Assembly (NCBI GenBank): GCA_003194525.1
Contig: NBIV01000045.1
Coordinates: 1-64,000 of the forward strand
Source of the DNA: Gracilariopsis chorda
Taxonomy: Eukaryota > Rhodophyta > Florideophyceae > Gracilariales > Gracilariaceae
Length of the DNA stretch: 64,000 nt
Direction: 5' to 3'
Each line of letters opens with the position of its first letter. Within the stretch, counting starts at the first letter, position 1. The position numbers were made by a program, and so were the translations under genes. Below, piece by piece: positions 10,574 to 19,596 of this stretch. Below the pieces are notes generated by a model. The model did not search any database, was not told the DNA's origin, and saw only the letters and a list, made by a program, of their open reading frames with translations.

Positions 10574-11050
10574 TGTAGGATAGTGAGCCAAGTGGGCAAG
10601 CTCCTAATGGTCTCGTGGTAGCGTGGCAGAGCTGGGGGGTCCTAAGGTCAATGAAGCGGCGGCGACACCTCTGGTAATGTTGGCGCAATGGGGTGGCGCT
10701 GACTACGCAGTCCTACAGGTCGGAATTGCGGTAGCGATACCTTGAAGGCCAAAGGGAATTGTGAGTACCGAGTACGGGGGTGCTCAAGACTCACAAGGGT
10801 GTCTGAGTTTACTGTCCCTAGGGGAGGCGCAGCTCGAGGTGCCTAAGTATCGGCACCGAGGCGCCTCGACCCTGTGGCACTGTAAAGTGCCCTACTCTAC
10901 AGTAGCTATATCTAGTCCTATGGTTACTAATTCAATAAATTAAATAAATTATATAAAATACAGATAGCCATCCTTGGGCCAGATACACAACGTGTATCGT
11001 CCACATGGGTCTCCAGAGTTGCGGAATCCACTGGACTGCACTATCTCACA
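10574..11050 (-). repeat. Left (3') LTR of gypsy B
   Basis: 477 bp, starts TGTAGGATAG and ends CTATCTCACA. The ends include the imperfect inverted pair TGTaGGATAG/CTATCtCACA. An AT-rich core at 10930-10960 stands out from the GC-rich remainder and carries TATA elements on both strands. Confidence 0.95.
10950..10957 (+). promoter_or_regulatory. TATA element in LTR, plus-strand reading
   Basis: TATATAAA on the plus strand, about 265 bp upstream of the ATG of the opposite-strand ORF. The core TTATATAA is close to palindromic, so it also reads as a TATA box on the minus strand. In the right LTR the same site would serve gag-pol. It could therefore make the LTR a bidirectional promoter. This is inference from motif and position only. 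Confidence 0.5.
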
Positions 11051-11066
11051 TCGCCCTCTCCTTAGG
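11051..11066 (-). other. 3' polypurine tract of gypsy B
   Basis: On the minus strand CCTAAGGAGAGGGCGA lies directly against the 3' LTR. It is the expected RNase H-resistant primer for plus-strand cDNA synthesis. Confidence 0.75.
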
Positions 11067-11221
11067 CTTGACCGTCTCGGTCGAACCGCTTGTCCTCCAC
11101 GGGTATCTTCAGCCCATTGGCCGGTTACTAAGTTTTTCCTTTGGTCTCACCGTTCCTACAACGCACCTGTCCGATTTCAGCTGTCAGCGGCACCCCGCTG
11201 CCGCCTATCCCGGCTATCCCT

Positions 11222-11650
11222 ATGGGCGTAACCAATGCGGCCGAAGCTCTCCGTGAGGTCGCTGGTGCCGCTGGCTTCAATGTTTCCGGTGGCCTTGAGG
11301 ACTTATTGCGCCGCGCTAGGTCTTGGGCGCGTCGTGCGTCGCGTTACGGGGCCCTGCTGGAGGAGAATGAGGCCCTAAAGGACTCGGTGGAGCAGATCCT
11401 ACAGGAGAACGCTCATGTGCTGTCCAACAAGGTCCTTGCGGACATCGACGCTCGCTATGGGCTCGCTTTGAGCAACAGTAGCGGCGGTGCAGGCTCCGCG
11501 TCCAGTGGTCCGCACAGTCCTCCGCGCAAGCGCCAGCGCACGGTGGGTCCCAGTGGTCAGAGTTCCGGTGGTCAGGCGCCAACCGATGGCGGTGGTGGTG
11601 CGTCTGAGGGCCAGGGCGGCGACGCGATCACGCCGGCTCCATCGGCCTGA
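11222..11650 (+). CDS. Opposite-strand accessory ORF of gypsy B (142 codons)
   Basis: An ATG-initiated ORF on the strand opposite to gag-pol, between the 3' LTR and pol. It begins MGVTNAAEALREVAGAAGFN. Residues about 35-70 form a predicted coiled coil (ALLEENEALKDSVEQILQEN). Next comes a Ser/Gly-rich stretch with a basic nuclear-localisation-like motif (PPRKRQR), then a Gly/Ala/Pro-rich disordered tail. Codon use is GC-rich like gag and pol. A TATA element in the LTR lies upstream and AATAAA follows 31 bp after the stop, so it looks like a complete transcription unit. No known domain is recognisable. A nuclear regulator or Gag-interacting protein is conceivable, but function is unknown. Confidence 0.65.
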   Translation: MGVTNAAEALREVAGAAGFNVSGGLEDLLRRARSWARRASRYGALLEENEALKDSVEQILQENAHVLSNKVLADIDARYGLALSNSSGGAGSASSGPHSPPRKRQRTVGPSGQSSGGQAPTDGGGGASEGQGGDAITPAPSA

Positions 11651-11680
11651 GGGTACTCTTCAATTAGCCTGTTAGGTCTC

Positions 11681-11686
11681 AATAAA
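11681..11686 (+). terminator. Candidate polyadenylation signal for the opposite-strand ORF
   Basis: AATAAA on the plus strand, 31 bp after the stop codon at 11650, followed by a T/G-containing stretch. It fits 3' end formation of a plus-strand transcript; a chance occurrence is possible. Confidence 0.45.
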
Positions 11687-12475
11687 GTCAAGTTATCCAT
11701 TGGTTATTACGTCCGTTTCCCTTAGGTCGGTTTGACCGGCCTTCAGGTCAATTAGTGCGGTGGGTTGCCCTCAGGGTGCACCGCGACGGTTCGCGCTCCA
11801 GTGGACTTGCAACAGTTTGCAGTAGCCAATGGAGGCGTAGTGATCTCGCTCGGCGTGGCCGGTTTCTCAGGGCAGCGGTTGTCCAATGGGCATGGACACG
11901 TGCCCAACGTGGGAGCGCTGGGGCTCGTGCCCATTCTGGACAACACCCTTGGCACTCGAAAAATCAAGCGAAGAAATTGTCCATTGGAAATTGTTGATTT
12001 TTTGAGATGCCAGTGGCCAGCGCGCGCGCTTCTTGCGTGCTCGTCGCACAATGTGCCCGTACGGTGCCGTTTCGGCCGAAACGAGGAGACTCCGAATCGG
12101 CTGTCCGTTGGTCTGTGCGCGGCCTAGAAGCCGAGATATCGGCCGTTCTTTGCTTTGGCCGATTTCGGGGCGTGCAACGCCACTTCAAAAAATTGTCCAT
12201 TTGGCCGACGGCGTTTTTGATCAAGCGCGCGCGCCTTGGCAGGCGCTGCCCGCGCTGTAAGTCCATCGGATGTTTCATTGGGCTGATAGTTAGTGCCAAA
12301 ATTAGTGTGCGCCAGGGGCAGGCCGCACTATAGTTAGACCAGAGGATGGTTAGCGCTCCGCGCCGTGGCCCATGGAAAGCCAGATCGGCTTAGCACGCGT
12401 AGTGCGCGTGCTCAGTACGTCTGTCCTATGGTCAGCTCAGCGACTTTAGCGCGATAGCTAGCGACGTCCATTGGA
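11687..12475. other. Non-coding interval of gypsy B
   Basis: About 790 bp between the opposite-strand ORF and the end of pol. Both strands contain overlapping open frames of 60-120 codons, but they are arginine- and cysteine-rich in a way typical of chance frames in GC-rich DNA. The interval may be the untranslated 3' part of the gag-pol transcript. Confidence 0.5.
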
Positions 12476-15400
12476 TTAATTCGAACCTTGACCATTGGAT
12501 TTCAATATGTATGCCCCCTCCTTAAAGTCGCGCTCCGTGCGGCCCATGCGGCCCCAAAACCTAAGGACAAAGTTCTCCGGGATGTTCTCCCGGGGTTCCC
12601 ATGTGTCCTCAGAGGGTTTGTAGCCGTACCAATGGACACGGTATTTGACGACGCCGTCGTCGTCAATGCCGGCATTGACCACACGGTCTATAGCGCTTTC
12701 CTTAGGAAGTGAAGATACGTCCTTCGGAACATCCACAGGCCACTCCTCGGGGAGATCCATCTCGTCCAAAGGGGCGTAACCATCATTGGCCAACTGGGAC
12801 GGTACTCCGTCGTTGTGTTCCTCTCGGGATGAGGGGGCCAGTGGGTCAGCCGAGACGGCCTTTGGAGGTGGTGTAGCGATCAATGGATCTGCCGTAACTA
12901 CCTTAGGGCGGGACGAAAGCTGCTCGTCCGTAGGTGTAGAGTCCTGTACGGCGGAATTGGGAGCATCTGAAGGGGCGTCCTCAGGAGTTTCCAAAGGGGA
13001 ACCAGTGGGCTTCGGCGGCATAGGCGCGGCTGTAACGCGGTCAATTGCGACGGTGTCCTGTAGGCCATCGATTTCAATAGTGACCGTATGGGACGTAGCT
13101 GAGAGAACCTTATAGGGACCAGTGGACCGTGGGAGGAGCTTTCGAGTGATGACCTCGATATCGTCCTGCGGCTTATCCGATGGAGCGCGGTCTAAGTAGA
13201 CCATGTCACCGGCCTTAAAGGATAGCGTAAACCTGACGGACTTATCGAAGTCATCCTTGTACCTCCGTTGGGACTTGTTCAACCGTGCTCTGGCCGTACG
13301 GATGATATCGTCAATCCGCTTCCGGGTGTACCGTTTGGCCTGGGCAGGGGTCATTTCTGCCGTGAAGTCCTGTGGTATCCAGCTGTCCTTAAGGTCAACC
13401 GCAAAGTGCGGGGGCTGTCGCGTGAGCGTTAGGTCGAAGGGTGTAGTCCCCGTGGACCGATGGACTTGCGTGTTATACGCATAGACCAGTGGTCCGACGT
13501 AGTCATCCCAATCGGCCTGGTGCTCTGCAACATAATGCACCAACCTGTCCTTAATGGTTCTATTGAAGCGCTCAGCCTGTCCATTGGTCTGCGGATGATA
13601 GGCCGTTGTGGTGACGTGCTTAATTTCTAAGGTCGAACAGACGTGAGCGAAGAATTTCGACACGAATTGTGGCCCGTTGTCCGATAGGAGATAAAGTGGC
13701 AGACCATATGGATACACCCAATGGGTCAAGAACGCTATTGCTACGTCAGTGGCCGTAGTGGACCTCATGGGAATAGCTCTGGTGAGCTTGGTGAACCGAT
13801 CGGTAAGCACCAATATAAATTTGTTCCCATGGGTCGTTGACGGTAATGGCCCTAGGATATCCGTAGCGATAAACTCCAGTGGTCCTGCGGCTGGGAACAG
13901 CTTCAACTTGGCCTGATGGATGGTTTTCGAGCCGCGTGCTTTCACGCACGAAGCGCATGTCCTAGAGGTCTGCCAGAGGTCATTAGCCATAAAGGGCCAG
14001 TAGAAATGTTTCCTTAAGGACTGATACATTCTTGTTCCGCCAGGATGGCCGGCCAACCGGGGGTAATGGGCGAGGTATAGAACCCGTGCCCTGAGGACCT
14101 TGGGAATGACCCGCTGGATTGCTCCGTCCAGAGGGGCTCTGCGACAGAGCAGTCCGAATCGGTCGTAGTCAAACAGACAGCCAGGGGTCCCGACGAGGTC
14201 AGCCTGGTTTTTGCAGTACTCGTCGTCCTTTTGGGCCTGAAGGAGCTCATCCAGCGTGATGGGCAAGAGCTCCTTTTCCTCTGGTTGAACCGCATGAACC
14301 TCAAGGGTCCGCGCTTCGCTGTCGTCATCCATAGGCCAGTCCACAAGGTAAACTGCATTCACGTCCACATCGGAGTCATCGCAATTAACGCGTCCTAGAA
14401 GGAAGTCATCCTCATGGTCAGATTCATAACCTGAAAGGTCCGGCGTGGGTAGCTCGTCGTCCAGTGGGGATTCGTCGGTGCCGTCGGTTAGGATCCTAGA
14501 GAGGGCATCCGCTGCTCGTTGCTTGATCCCCGGCCTATAGGCGACGTCGAAATCAAACTCCGACAGGCGCAATCTCCATCGGGCGAGCCTGCTGGACGCG
14601 TCGGTCATGTTCATAAGCCACCTGAGGGAATGATGATCAGTCCTAATGGTAAAGCGGACTCCTTCCAAGTATGGCCTTAAGGTTAATACTGACCAGACAA
14701 TGGCTAAGCACTCCTTCTCGGACGTGCTATAATTCCGCTCTGGGCTCGTTAGCGAGCGGCTCCAATATCCAATTGGTCTATAGTCCTTCGGAGATTCTTG
14801 TTCCTGGAGGAGAACACATCCAATTTGGCCATCAAACGCATCCGTATCAAGGATGTACGGTTTGTCCGGTTTAGGCAAGGCCAATATAGGAGGGTTCAGA
14901 AGCTTATCCCGCAGGGCCTCAAAAGCTTCGTATTGTTCGTCCGTCAGGCAATCGAACTCCGATGGGGTCCCTTTGCGCAGCATGTCGTTAAGCGGCGCAG
15001 CGATCTTTGCAAACCCTTGGACAAAGCGACGATAGACGTTGCACAGACCTAAAAAAGAACGCAACTCCGTATGGGTCCTGGGGGGCTTAGCTTGCCGTAT
15101 GGCGTCAGTCGTCCTCGAGGCAACCTGTAGGCAGCCAGGGCGGACCACATGGCCAAGATAATCCACAGAGGACTGGAAAAAGAAGCACTTGGGGAGCTTC
15201 AAAGTTATTCCGGCCTCACGGAGAATCCTCAGGACTGTTCTAACATGGGAGAAATGTTCACCAATGGTCTTCGAAAAGATGATAACGTCATCCAAGTAGA
15301 CCAGCGCGAACTTCCATTTGACCCTAGATAGGATAATGTCCATTGCCCTCTGGAACGTCGCGGGTGCGTTCATTAATCCAAAGGGCATCCGAATGAATCG

Positions 15401-16738
15401 GAAAAGTCCCTCGTGGGTCGTAAACGTGGTCAGCGGCTTCGCGTCATCGTCCAGTGGTATTTGCCAATATCCCCAATTGGCGTCCAAGGTGGTAAAGACA
15501 GCTGCCTCTCCTAAGGAATTGAGACAGTCGTCCATCCGGGGGATAGGGTACGAATCCCGTTTGGTCATAGCGTTGAGCTTCCTATAGTCAACGCAAAACC
15601 TGACGGAGCCATCCTTCTTGGCCACAAGGACAAAAGGGCTTGCCCATTCGGACTGATGAGGAGGAGCTGGCTCGATGACGTTGGCCCTCCTCATCTTGTC
15701 CATCTGTTCGGCCACGATGGTTCTTCCTTTTAGGCCCGTCCTATAGGGGTGCTGGTACACTGGCTTCGCGTCGTCCTTAAGGTCAATTCGGTGCTTTGTC
15801 GCCCGAATCTCGCCTAGCTGGCCAGACCACATGGATTTGAATTCCCGAAGGAGCTCTATAACCTGAGGCCTATAGGATTCGAATTCGTCGCCCATGTTGA
15901 CGTCCCCCTCCCAGGACTCGACGTCCTCGTCGTCGTCCGGTTGGGAGTTGTCCATATTGGTTTCCATAATGGCCACAGGAGCTGGCAGGGCGATGCCAAC
16001 TACTGTTCCTTTAGGTAATCGAACCGGGTGGTCAGTGAAGTTACTGATACTGACCACAAAGGGCTGCCGCGGACGGATGTCCATAACTCCATTGGCCATA
16101 AGGGTGAGTTGACGCCGGATCGTCTTGGGATGATTCTGCAGCGTCAAAAGGCCAGAGGACTCGCACTGAACCCAAGCGGTGGTCTGAGTCATCGCAGGGA
16201 TGACCAGGGCTTTTGTGAGCCTGACCTTATTGGACACAGTGTTCGTCGCCAGTGGAGGTTTCCGCGGGTTTGCCTCAGGTCCCGGCTTGGAACCTATCAG
16301 GGCCACAGGATGTGCGCGATAGAACGCGACTTTCCGAAGGCCACGGTAGATGGCCTTCACGTAGCGGTCGATGAAGGAAGTCCCAAGGATACATTCCGCT
16401 CCCAAGTTTGGACATACGAGGAACCACGTGCGGACTCGCAAACTGCCCAGTTGGACAAATAAAGAAATGATTCCTTTAATGGCCATTGGTCTGCGCGAAG
16501 CATCAGTGATCCTAGGGGTCTTCCTCACCTGAACCTTGTCTTCCCAACCACTCGGTAGGACCTTAGGATGTACCAAATTGGGCCCAGCGCCCGTGTCCAG
16601 CACACTCGTAGCCACTCTAGAGTGTGAGGGGCGGAGTCCTATGGTCATTCGAACTTTATAGTTCTCCTTCCTCAGGACACAAATAGGGTCCTGGTCATCC
16701 AGCGACGGCTCCAAAGGGTCGTCGATCCATTCGTCCAT
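12476..16738 (-). CDS. pol: Gypsy B Pol: protease, RT, RNase H, integrase, chromodomain
   Basis: 1420 codons without interruption from an ATG at 16738. Domains in order: aspartic protease with DTGAGPN (residues 48-54) and ILGTSF; reverse transcriptase with FTTLDA, MPFGL and active-site YLDD (481-484); RNase H (about 628-745) with DTDAFDG where DAS is usual; integrase HHCC finger (H891, H898, C928, C931); integrase DDE core with D960, D1020 and E1056; a GPY-like module (STGPYKV); and a C-terminal chromodomain (about 1350-1400, aromatic cage candidates in YRVHWYGY and DTWEP). Together these mature the particle, make cDNA and insert it, with the chromodomain probably steering it to modified histones. 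The frame is -1 relative to gag and stays open upstream of the ATG beyond the gag stop, so a -1 frameshift fusion is possible. Confidence 0.95.
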   Translation of the reverse strand: MDEWIDDPLEPSLDDQDPICVLRKENYKVRMTIGLRPSHSRVATSVLDTGAGPNLVHPKVLPSGWEDKVQVRKTPRITDASRRPMAIKGIISLFVQLGSLRVRTWFLVCPNLGAECILGTSFIDRYVKAIYRGLRKVAFYRAHPVALIGSKPGPEANPRKPPLATNTVSNKVRLTKALVIPAMTQTTAWVQCESSGLLTLQNHPKTIRRQLTLMANGVMDIRPRQPFVVSISNFTDHPVRLPKGTVVGIALPAPVAIMETNMDNSQPDDDEDVESWEGDVNMGDEFESYRPQVIELLREFKSMWSGQLGEIRATKHRIDLKDDAKPVYQHPYRTGLKGRTIVAEQMDKMRRANVIEPAPPHQSEWASPFVLVAKKDGSVRFCVDYRKLNAMTKRDSYPIPRMDDCLNSLGEAAVFTTLDANWGYWQIPLDDDAKPLTTFTTHEGLFRFIRMPFGLMNAPATFQRAMDIILSRVKWKFALVYLDDVIIFSKTIGEHFSHVRTVLRILREAGITLKLPKCFFFQSSVDYLGHVVRPGCLQVASRTTDAIRQAKPPRTHTELRSFLGLCNVYRRFVQGFAKIAAPLNDMLRKGTPSEFDCLTDEQYEAFEALRDKLLNPPILALPKPDKPYILDTDAFDGQIGCVLLQEQESPKDYRPIGYWSRSLTSPERNYSTSEKECLAIVWSVLTLRPYLEGVRFTIRTDHHSLRWLMNMTDASSRLARWRLRLSEFDFDVAYRPGIKQRAADALSRILTDGTDESPLDDELPTPDLSGYESDHEDDFLLGRVNCDDSDVDVNAVYLVDWPMDDDSEARTLEVHAVQPEEKELLPITLDELLQAQKDDEYCKNQADLVGTPGCLFDYDRFGLLCRRAPLDGAIQRVIPKVLRARVLYLAHYPRLAGHPGGTRMYQSLRKHFYWPFMANDLWQTSRTCASCVKARGSKTIHQAKLKLFPAAGPLEFIATDILGPLPSTTHGNKFILVLTDRFTKLTRAIPMRSTTATDVAIAFLTHWVYPYGLPLYLLSDNGPQFVSKFFAHVCSTLEIKHVTTTAYHPQTNGQAERFNRTIKDRLVHYVAEHQADWDDYVGPLVYAYNTQVHRSTGTTPFDLTLTRQPPHFAVDLKDSWIPQDFTAEMTPAQAKRYTRKRIDDIIRTARARLNKSQRRYKDDFDKSVRFTLSFKAGDMVYLDRAPSDKPQDDIEVITRKLLPRSTGPYKVLSATSHTVTIEIDGLQDTVAIDRVTAAPMPPKPTGSPLETPEDAPSDAPNSAVQDSTPTDEQLSSRPKVVTADPLIATPPPKAVSADPLAPSSREEHNDGVPSQLANDGYAPLDEMDLPEEWPVDVPKDVSSLPKESAIDRVVNAGIDDDGVVKYRVHWYGYKPSEDTWEPRENIPENFVLRFWGRMGRTERDFKEGAYILKSNGQGSN
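12514..12526 (-). other. Second (internal) polypurine tract of gypsy B
   Basis: TTTAAGGAGGGGG on the minus strand lies inside the last codons of pol. Its core matches the polypurine tracts of element C. It might prime a second plus-strand start, as central polypurine tracts do, but could simply be coding sequence. Confidence 0.4.
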
Positions 16739-16839
16739 TGGTTGGTGAGACTCCGAAGGACTTCTGGAGTCAGATGACTCCTGTCCATCGGGGTTGAGGC
16801 AGGGATTCTCAGAGGGGCGGCTTGCCTCAGGTCGCTCCT

Positions 16840-19014
16840 CTACGCGTTTTCCTGTTCGGTCTTTCCGTGACAGTCCACTGGAGCTTCCACGGGGGTCACC
16901 TGAGGGCCAGTATCCGTATCGGAAATATCGACAGCGTTGACCTGAGAGGCTGGAGCCTCCCGCGGCGTGGCGTATCGACTAGACCCTGAGGACTGATTCC
17001 GCTGGTACTGACGAGGGTAATTTCCCTCCGCCCTCCTGGCCTGGAAGTTCTCATCCCTTAGGGCCAACAGGTTCTTGCGAACGTCCTCCGGCAAGAACTT
17101 CATGCAATCACACGGCCTGGCCGTGGAAAGGCAGAGGTAGCAAGGGGGCCCGCGGGTAAATACGTCCTTCCTAGGTTGGACGAAAGTATACCGCGGCGTC
17201 GTTTGTCCAGATGGAGTAGTAGTAGTTCCAGTGGCCGATATGGATGGAGCACCAGACGGAGCGGAAGAAAAAGAGACGGCAAGGATATCTCCTTCTTCCG
17301 AACGGATGTTACCAGTGGACTCGCTTTCAGAAGAGTTGACCATATGGACTTTGGAACTCTTCCTTAAGGGTGATGCTCGGCCTCTGGTATCCAAGTCAGC
17401 CGCTCGGCGGGATGTCCTATAGGTCTTGCCGTATCCTTCGGCATATGTGACCAGCTGTCGGAACGAGAGGCGTTGGTTGTCCGAGTGGTGATTACGCACG
17501 TGAGTCCTAATGGCCGGCAGCAATCCAGCGATGAAGTGCTGCTTGAGTCGCCCTTCGGAAAACACATTCCCACAGCGGTACGCCTTCTTCCACAGTTGGT
17601 CAGCAAAGTCCGTTTCGGTTACGTTAGTGCTTTGCCTAAAGGAAATCACGTCCTGATGGGCATCCATGATTACGTCATCAGTGGCGTACGTCTCCAAAAG
17701 GTAATGGACGACCTCTGGGTAGGACCTAAGGAGCTCCCTATCGGTCGCATCCATTGGGTCACTGGAACCGGAGATCTTCGAAACCACATGGTCACGCGCT
17801 TGTCCACTGAGGAAAAACTGAAACAGATACAGAGCGGCTCCCTCGTGGACGCCGTTCTGGTCGCAGGCCGTACGGAATTGAGACAGAAACCTAAGGACAG
17901 CAATCGGGTCAGCGCCCGAGAATTTGTCCGTGACGGTAAGCTGCATCCGTTTGGCCCACTTGGTGACTCGTCGAGCCACCGAACCGGAATACCTTGAGAA
18001 CCTGTTGTCCAGTCGGTAAGTCCGATAGTCCAGCACTTTCTTAAAAAGTTCGTTGGTGGTTGCCAGCGGCCTGAGGCGTCGAACAGCCGCCTCATCCGCG
18101 TCCGTATCGGTCGAAACTGACGAGTCCGAACTGGACCCGTCATCGCTCTCGTCCGAATGGTCTCTCCTCTTCCTCGACTTCTTGTTCCTTCTAGGTCTTC
18201 TATTCTTCCTTCGGTCAGCACTTCGCTCGTCCAATGGAGCGATCTCGACATCGCCAAATCCGATGGGTCTGCGGGCCTGCTGGGAGCCCTGGTACCTCAT
18301 GGGTCGTGCAGTCATTAGGCCTTCTTGCCGGGGAGGCTCTCTTCCACTCCCTGGGTGCACTTCCATTTGGTCGTCCTGTTGGTTTACCCGGCGAGGGGCT
18401 GGTAAAGCAGCCACTCCCGGGGGTTCGGAGTGTGGTTGCCACACGGAGGCCGATGGAATACTTTGAATATTGGCCGCAAGGGCCGGGGTGCCTACCTGGC
18501 GTGTGACCTCCGTCCGTATGGTCGAGGCCATGGCTTCCACGAAGGTCGTGGATTCCAGGACCTGAGGAACGAGGCGAGTAATCCGTTGGTCAATCATTCT
18601 GTCAAGGACCTCTGGAACACGCGTATCCAAAAGGGACTGGACGTGCTCCTCACAGAGCCATTTCAGCTGCGGCCAAAGGGCATCTGCGAGACCCCTGGAG
18701 AGGTCTTCCCTCACATCTGGAGAAGCTTCCTGTAGGTCTTGCGTCGGCGTGGCCGGCTGGGAATTGATCCTGTTAAAACGTGAGCGGAGACGAGCGGCCA
18801 AATTGGACTCTCTCGCAATCCGTTCAGGATTATCCACGGGGGTCAATGGACGCCCTAAAGGTTGACTGCGCGTACTCCGTCGGTCACTGCTCGCATCGGC
18901 CGCGAGGCCAATGGTTTCAGGAACCGTCGACAGTCCACTGGGGCCAGCCTGTGGCGTCCTCTGGTCATCTGGTCGGTTGTTATTTTCGGTATCCATGGGG
19001 CGGTTGCTTGTCAT
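16840..19014 (-). CDS. gag: Gypsy B Gag (724 codons)
   Basis: Starts at ATG 19014, 106 bp inside the 5' LTR, and runs uninterrupted to TAG at 16840-16842. The N-terminal ~270 residues are polar and probably disordered. A run of basic residues (RRKNRRPRRNKKSRKRR) precedes an acidic Ser/Asp tract. Residues about 320-510 form the retrotransposon Gag core (RVTKWAKRMQLTVTDKFSGA, then FLSQFRTACDQNG). Near residue 650 is CYLCLSTARPCDC, a Cys cluster (C-x2-C-x6-C-x-C) that replaces the usual CCHC knuckle. Gag builds the particle and binds element RNA. The frame ends 104 bp before the pol ATG. Confidence 0.95.
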   Translation of the reverse strand: MTSNRPMDTENNNRPDDQRTPQAGPSGLSTVPETIGLAADASSDRRSTRSQPLGRPLTPVDNPERIARESNLAARLRSRFNRINSQPATPTQDLQEASPDVREDLSRGLADALWPQLKWLCEEHVQSLLDTRVPEVLDRMIDQRITRLVPQVLESTTFVEAMASTIRTEVTRQVGTPALAANIQSIPSASVWQPHSEPPGVAALPAPRRVNQQDDQMEVHPGSGREPPRQEGLMTARPMRYQGSQQARRPIGFGDVEIAPLDERSADRRKNRRPRRNKKSRKRRDHSDESDDGSSSDSSVSTDTDADEAAVRRLRPLATTNELFKKVLDYRTYRLDNRFSRYSGSVARRVTKWAKRMQLTVTDKFSGADPIAVLRFLSQFRTACDQNGVHEGAALYLFQFFLSGQARDHVVSKISGSSDPMDATDRELLRSYPEVVHYLLETYATDDVIMDAHQDVISFRQSTNVTETDFADQLWKKAYRCGNVFSEGRLKQHFIAGLLPAIRTHVRNHHSDNQRLSFRQLVTYAEGYGKTYRTSRRAADLDTRGRASPLRKSSKVHMVNSSESESTGNIRSEEGDILAVSFSSAPSGAPSISATGTTTTPSGQTTPRYTFVQPRKDVFTRGPPCYLCLSTARPCDCMKFLPEDVRKNLLALRDENFQARRAEGNYPRQYQRNQSSGSSRYATPREAPASQVNAVDISDTDTGPQVTPVEAPVDCHGKTEQENA

Positions 19015-19097
19015 TACCAGTCCGTCGGTCCAAAGTCCAAAGGTAGAATCCCGTAAATTCTTCTTTCCTAAAGGTCTGTATCGAAACGTCCAAAGGG

Positions 19098-19117
19098 GAT
19101 TCTAGGTCGGGAGACCA
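19098..19117 (-). other. Primer-binding site of gypsy B
   Basis: Two bases inside the 5' LTR, the minus strand begins TGGTCTCCCGACCTAGAATC. Its complement reads as a tRNA 3' end: CCA, discriminator A, acceptor strand TCGGGAG, then a T-arm with G57-A58 and C61 in the right places. The implied acceptor pair C1:G72 with A73 is characteristic of eukaryotic tRNA-Tyr. The isoacceptor assignment is inference. Confidence 0.7.
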
Positions 19118-19119
19118 AA

Positions 19120-19596
19120 TGTAGGATAGTGAGCCAAGTGGGCAAGCTCCTAATGGTCTCGTGGTAGCGTGGCAGAGCTGGGGGGTCCTAAGGTCAATGA
19201 AGCGGCGGCGACACCTCTGGTAATGTTGGCGCAATGGGGTGGCGCTGACTACGCAGTCCTACAGGTCGGAATTGCGGTAGCGATACCTTGAAGGCCAAAG
19301 GGAATTGTGAGTACCGAGTACGGGGGTGCTCAAGACTCACAAGGGTGTCTGGGTTTACTGTCCCTAGGGGAGGCGCAGCTCGAGGTGCCTAAGTATCGGC
19401 ACCGAGGCGCCTCGACCCTGTGGCACTGTAAAGTGCCCTACTCTACAGTAGCTATATCTAGTCCTATGGTTACTAATTCAATAAATTAAATAAATTATAT
19501 AAAATACAGATAGCCATCCTTGGGCCAGATACACAACGTGTATCGTCCACATGGGTCTCCAGAGTTGCGGAATCCACTGGACTTCACTATCTCACA
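19120..19596 (-). repeat. Right (5') LTR of gypsy B
   Basis: 477 bp copy of 10574-11050. By eye it differs at GTCTGGGTTT versus GTCTGAGTTT and at ACTTCACTAT versus ACTGCACTAT. On the minus strand the TATA element at about 19496-19503 would start the gag-pol transcript. Confidence 0.95.

Larger units (their letters stand above)
10574..19596 (-). mobile_element. Intact-looking chromodomain gypsy retrotransposon B (9.0 kb)
   Basis: 477 bp LTRs at both ends, TG...CA, flanked by a perfect 5 bp duplication CTCTC (10569-10573 and 19597-19601). On the minus strand it holds a tRNA-like primer-binding site, gag (724 codons), pol (1420 codons) with a C-terminal chromodomain, a second polypurine tract, a non-coding stretch, an ORF on the opposite strand, a 3' polypurine tract and the LTR. 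All enzymatic motifs are intact except one RNase H position (see pol entry). I see only two differences between the LTRs, so the insertion is recent and the element could still be active. Confidence 0.95.

Noticed and set aside
12007-12333. Overlapping ~110-codon frames on both strands downstream of the opposite-strand ORF
   Set aside because: GC-rich chance frames with Arg/Cys-rich composition and no start context or polyadenylation signal.
16028-16462. Plus-strand 144-codon frame inside pol of gypsy B
   Set aside because: It is the complement of the protease/linker coding sequence and has no protein character; a shadow frame.
17473-17997. Plus-strand 174-codon frame inside gag of gypsy B
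   Set aside because: Antisense shadow of the conserved Gag core.
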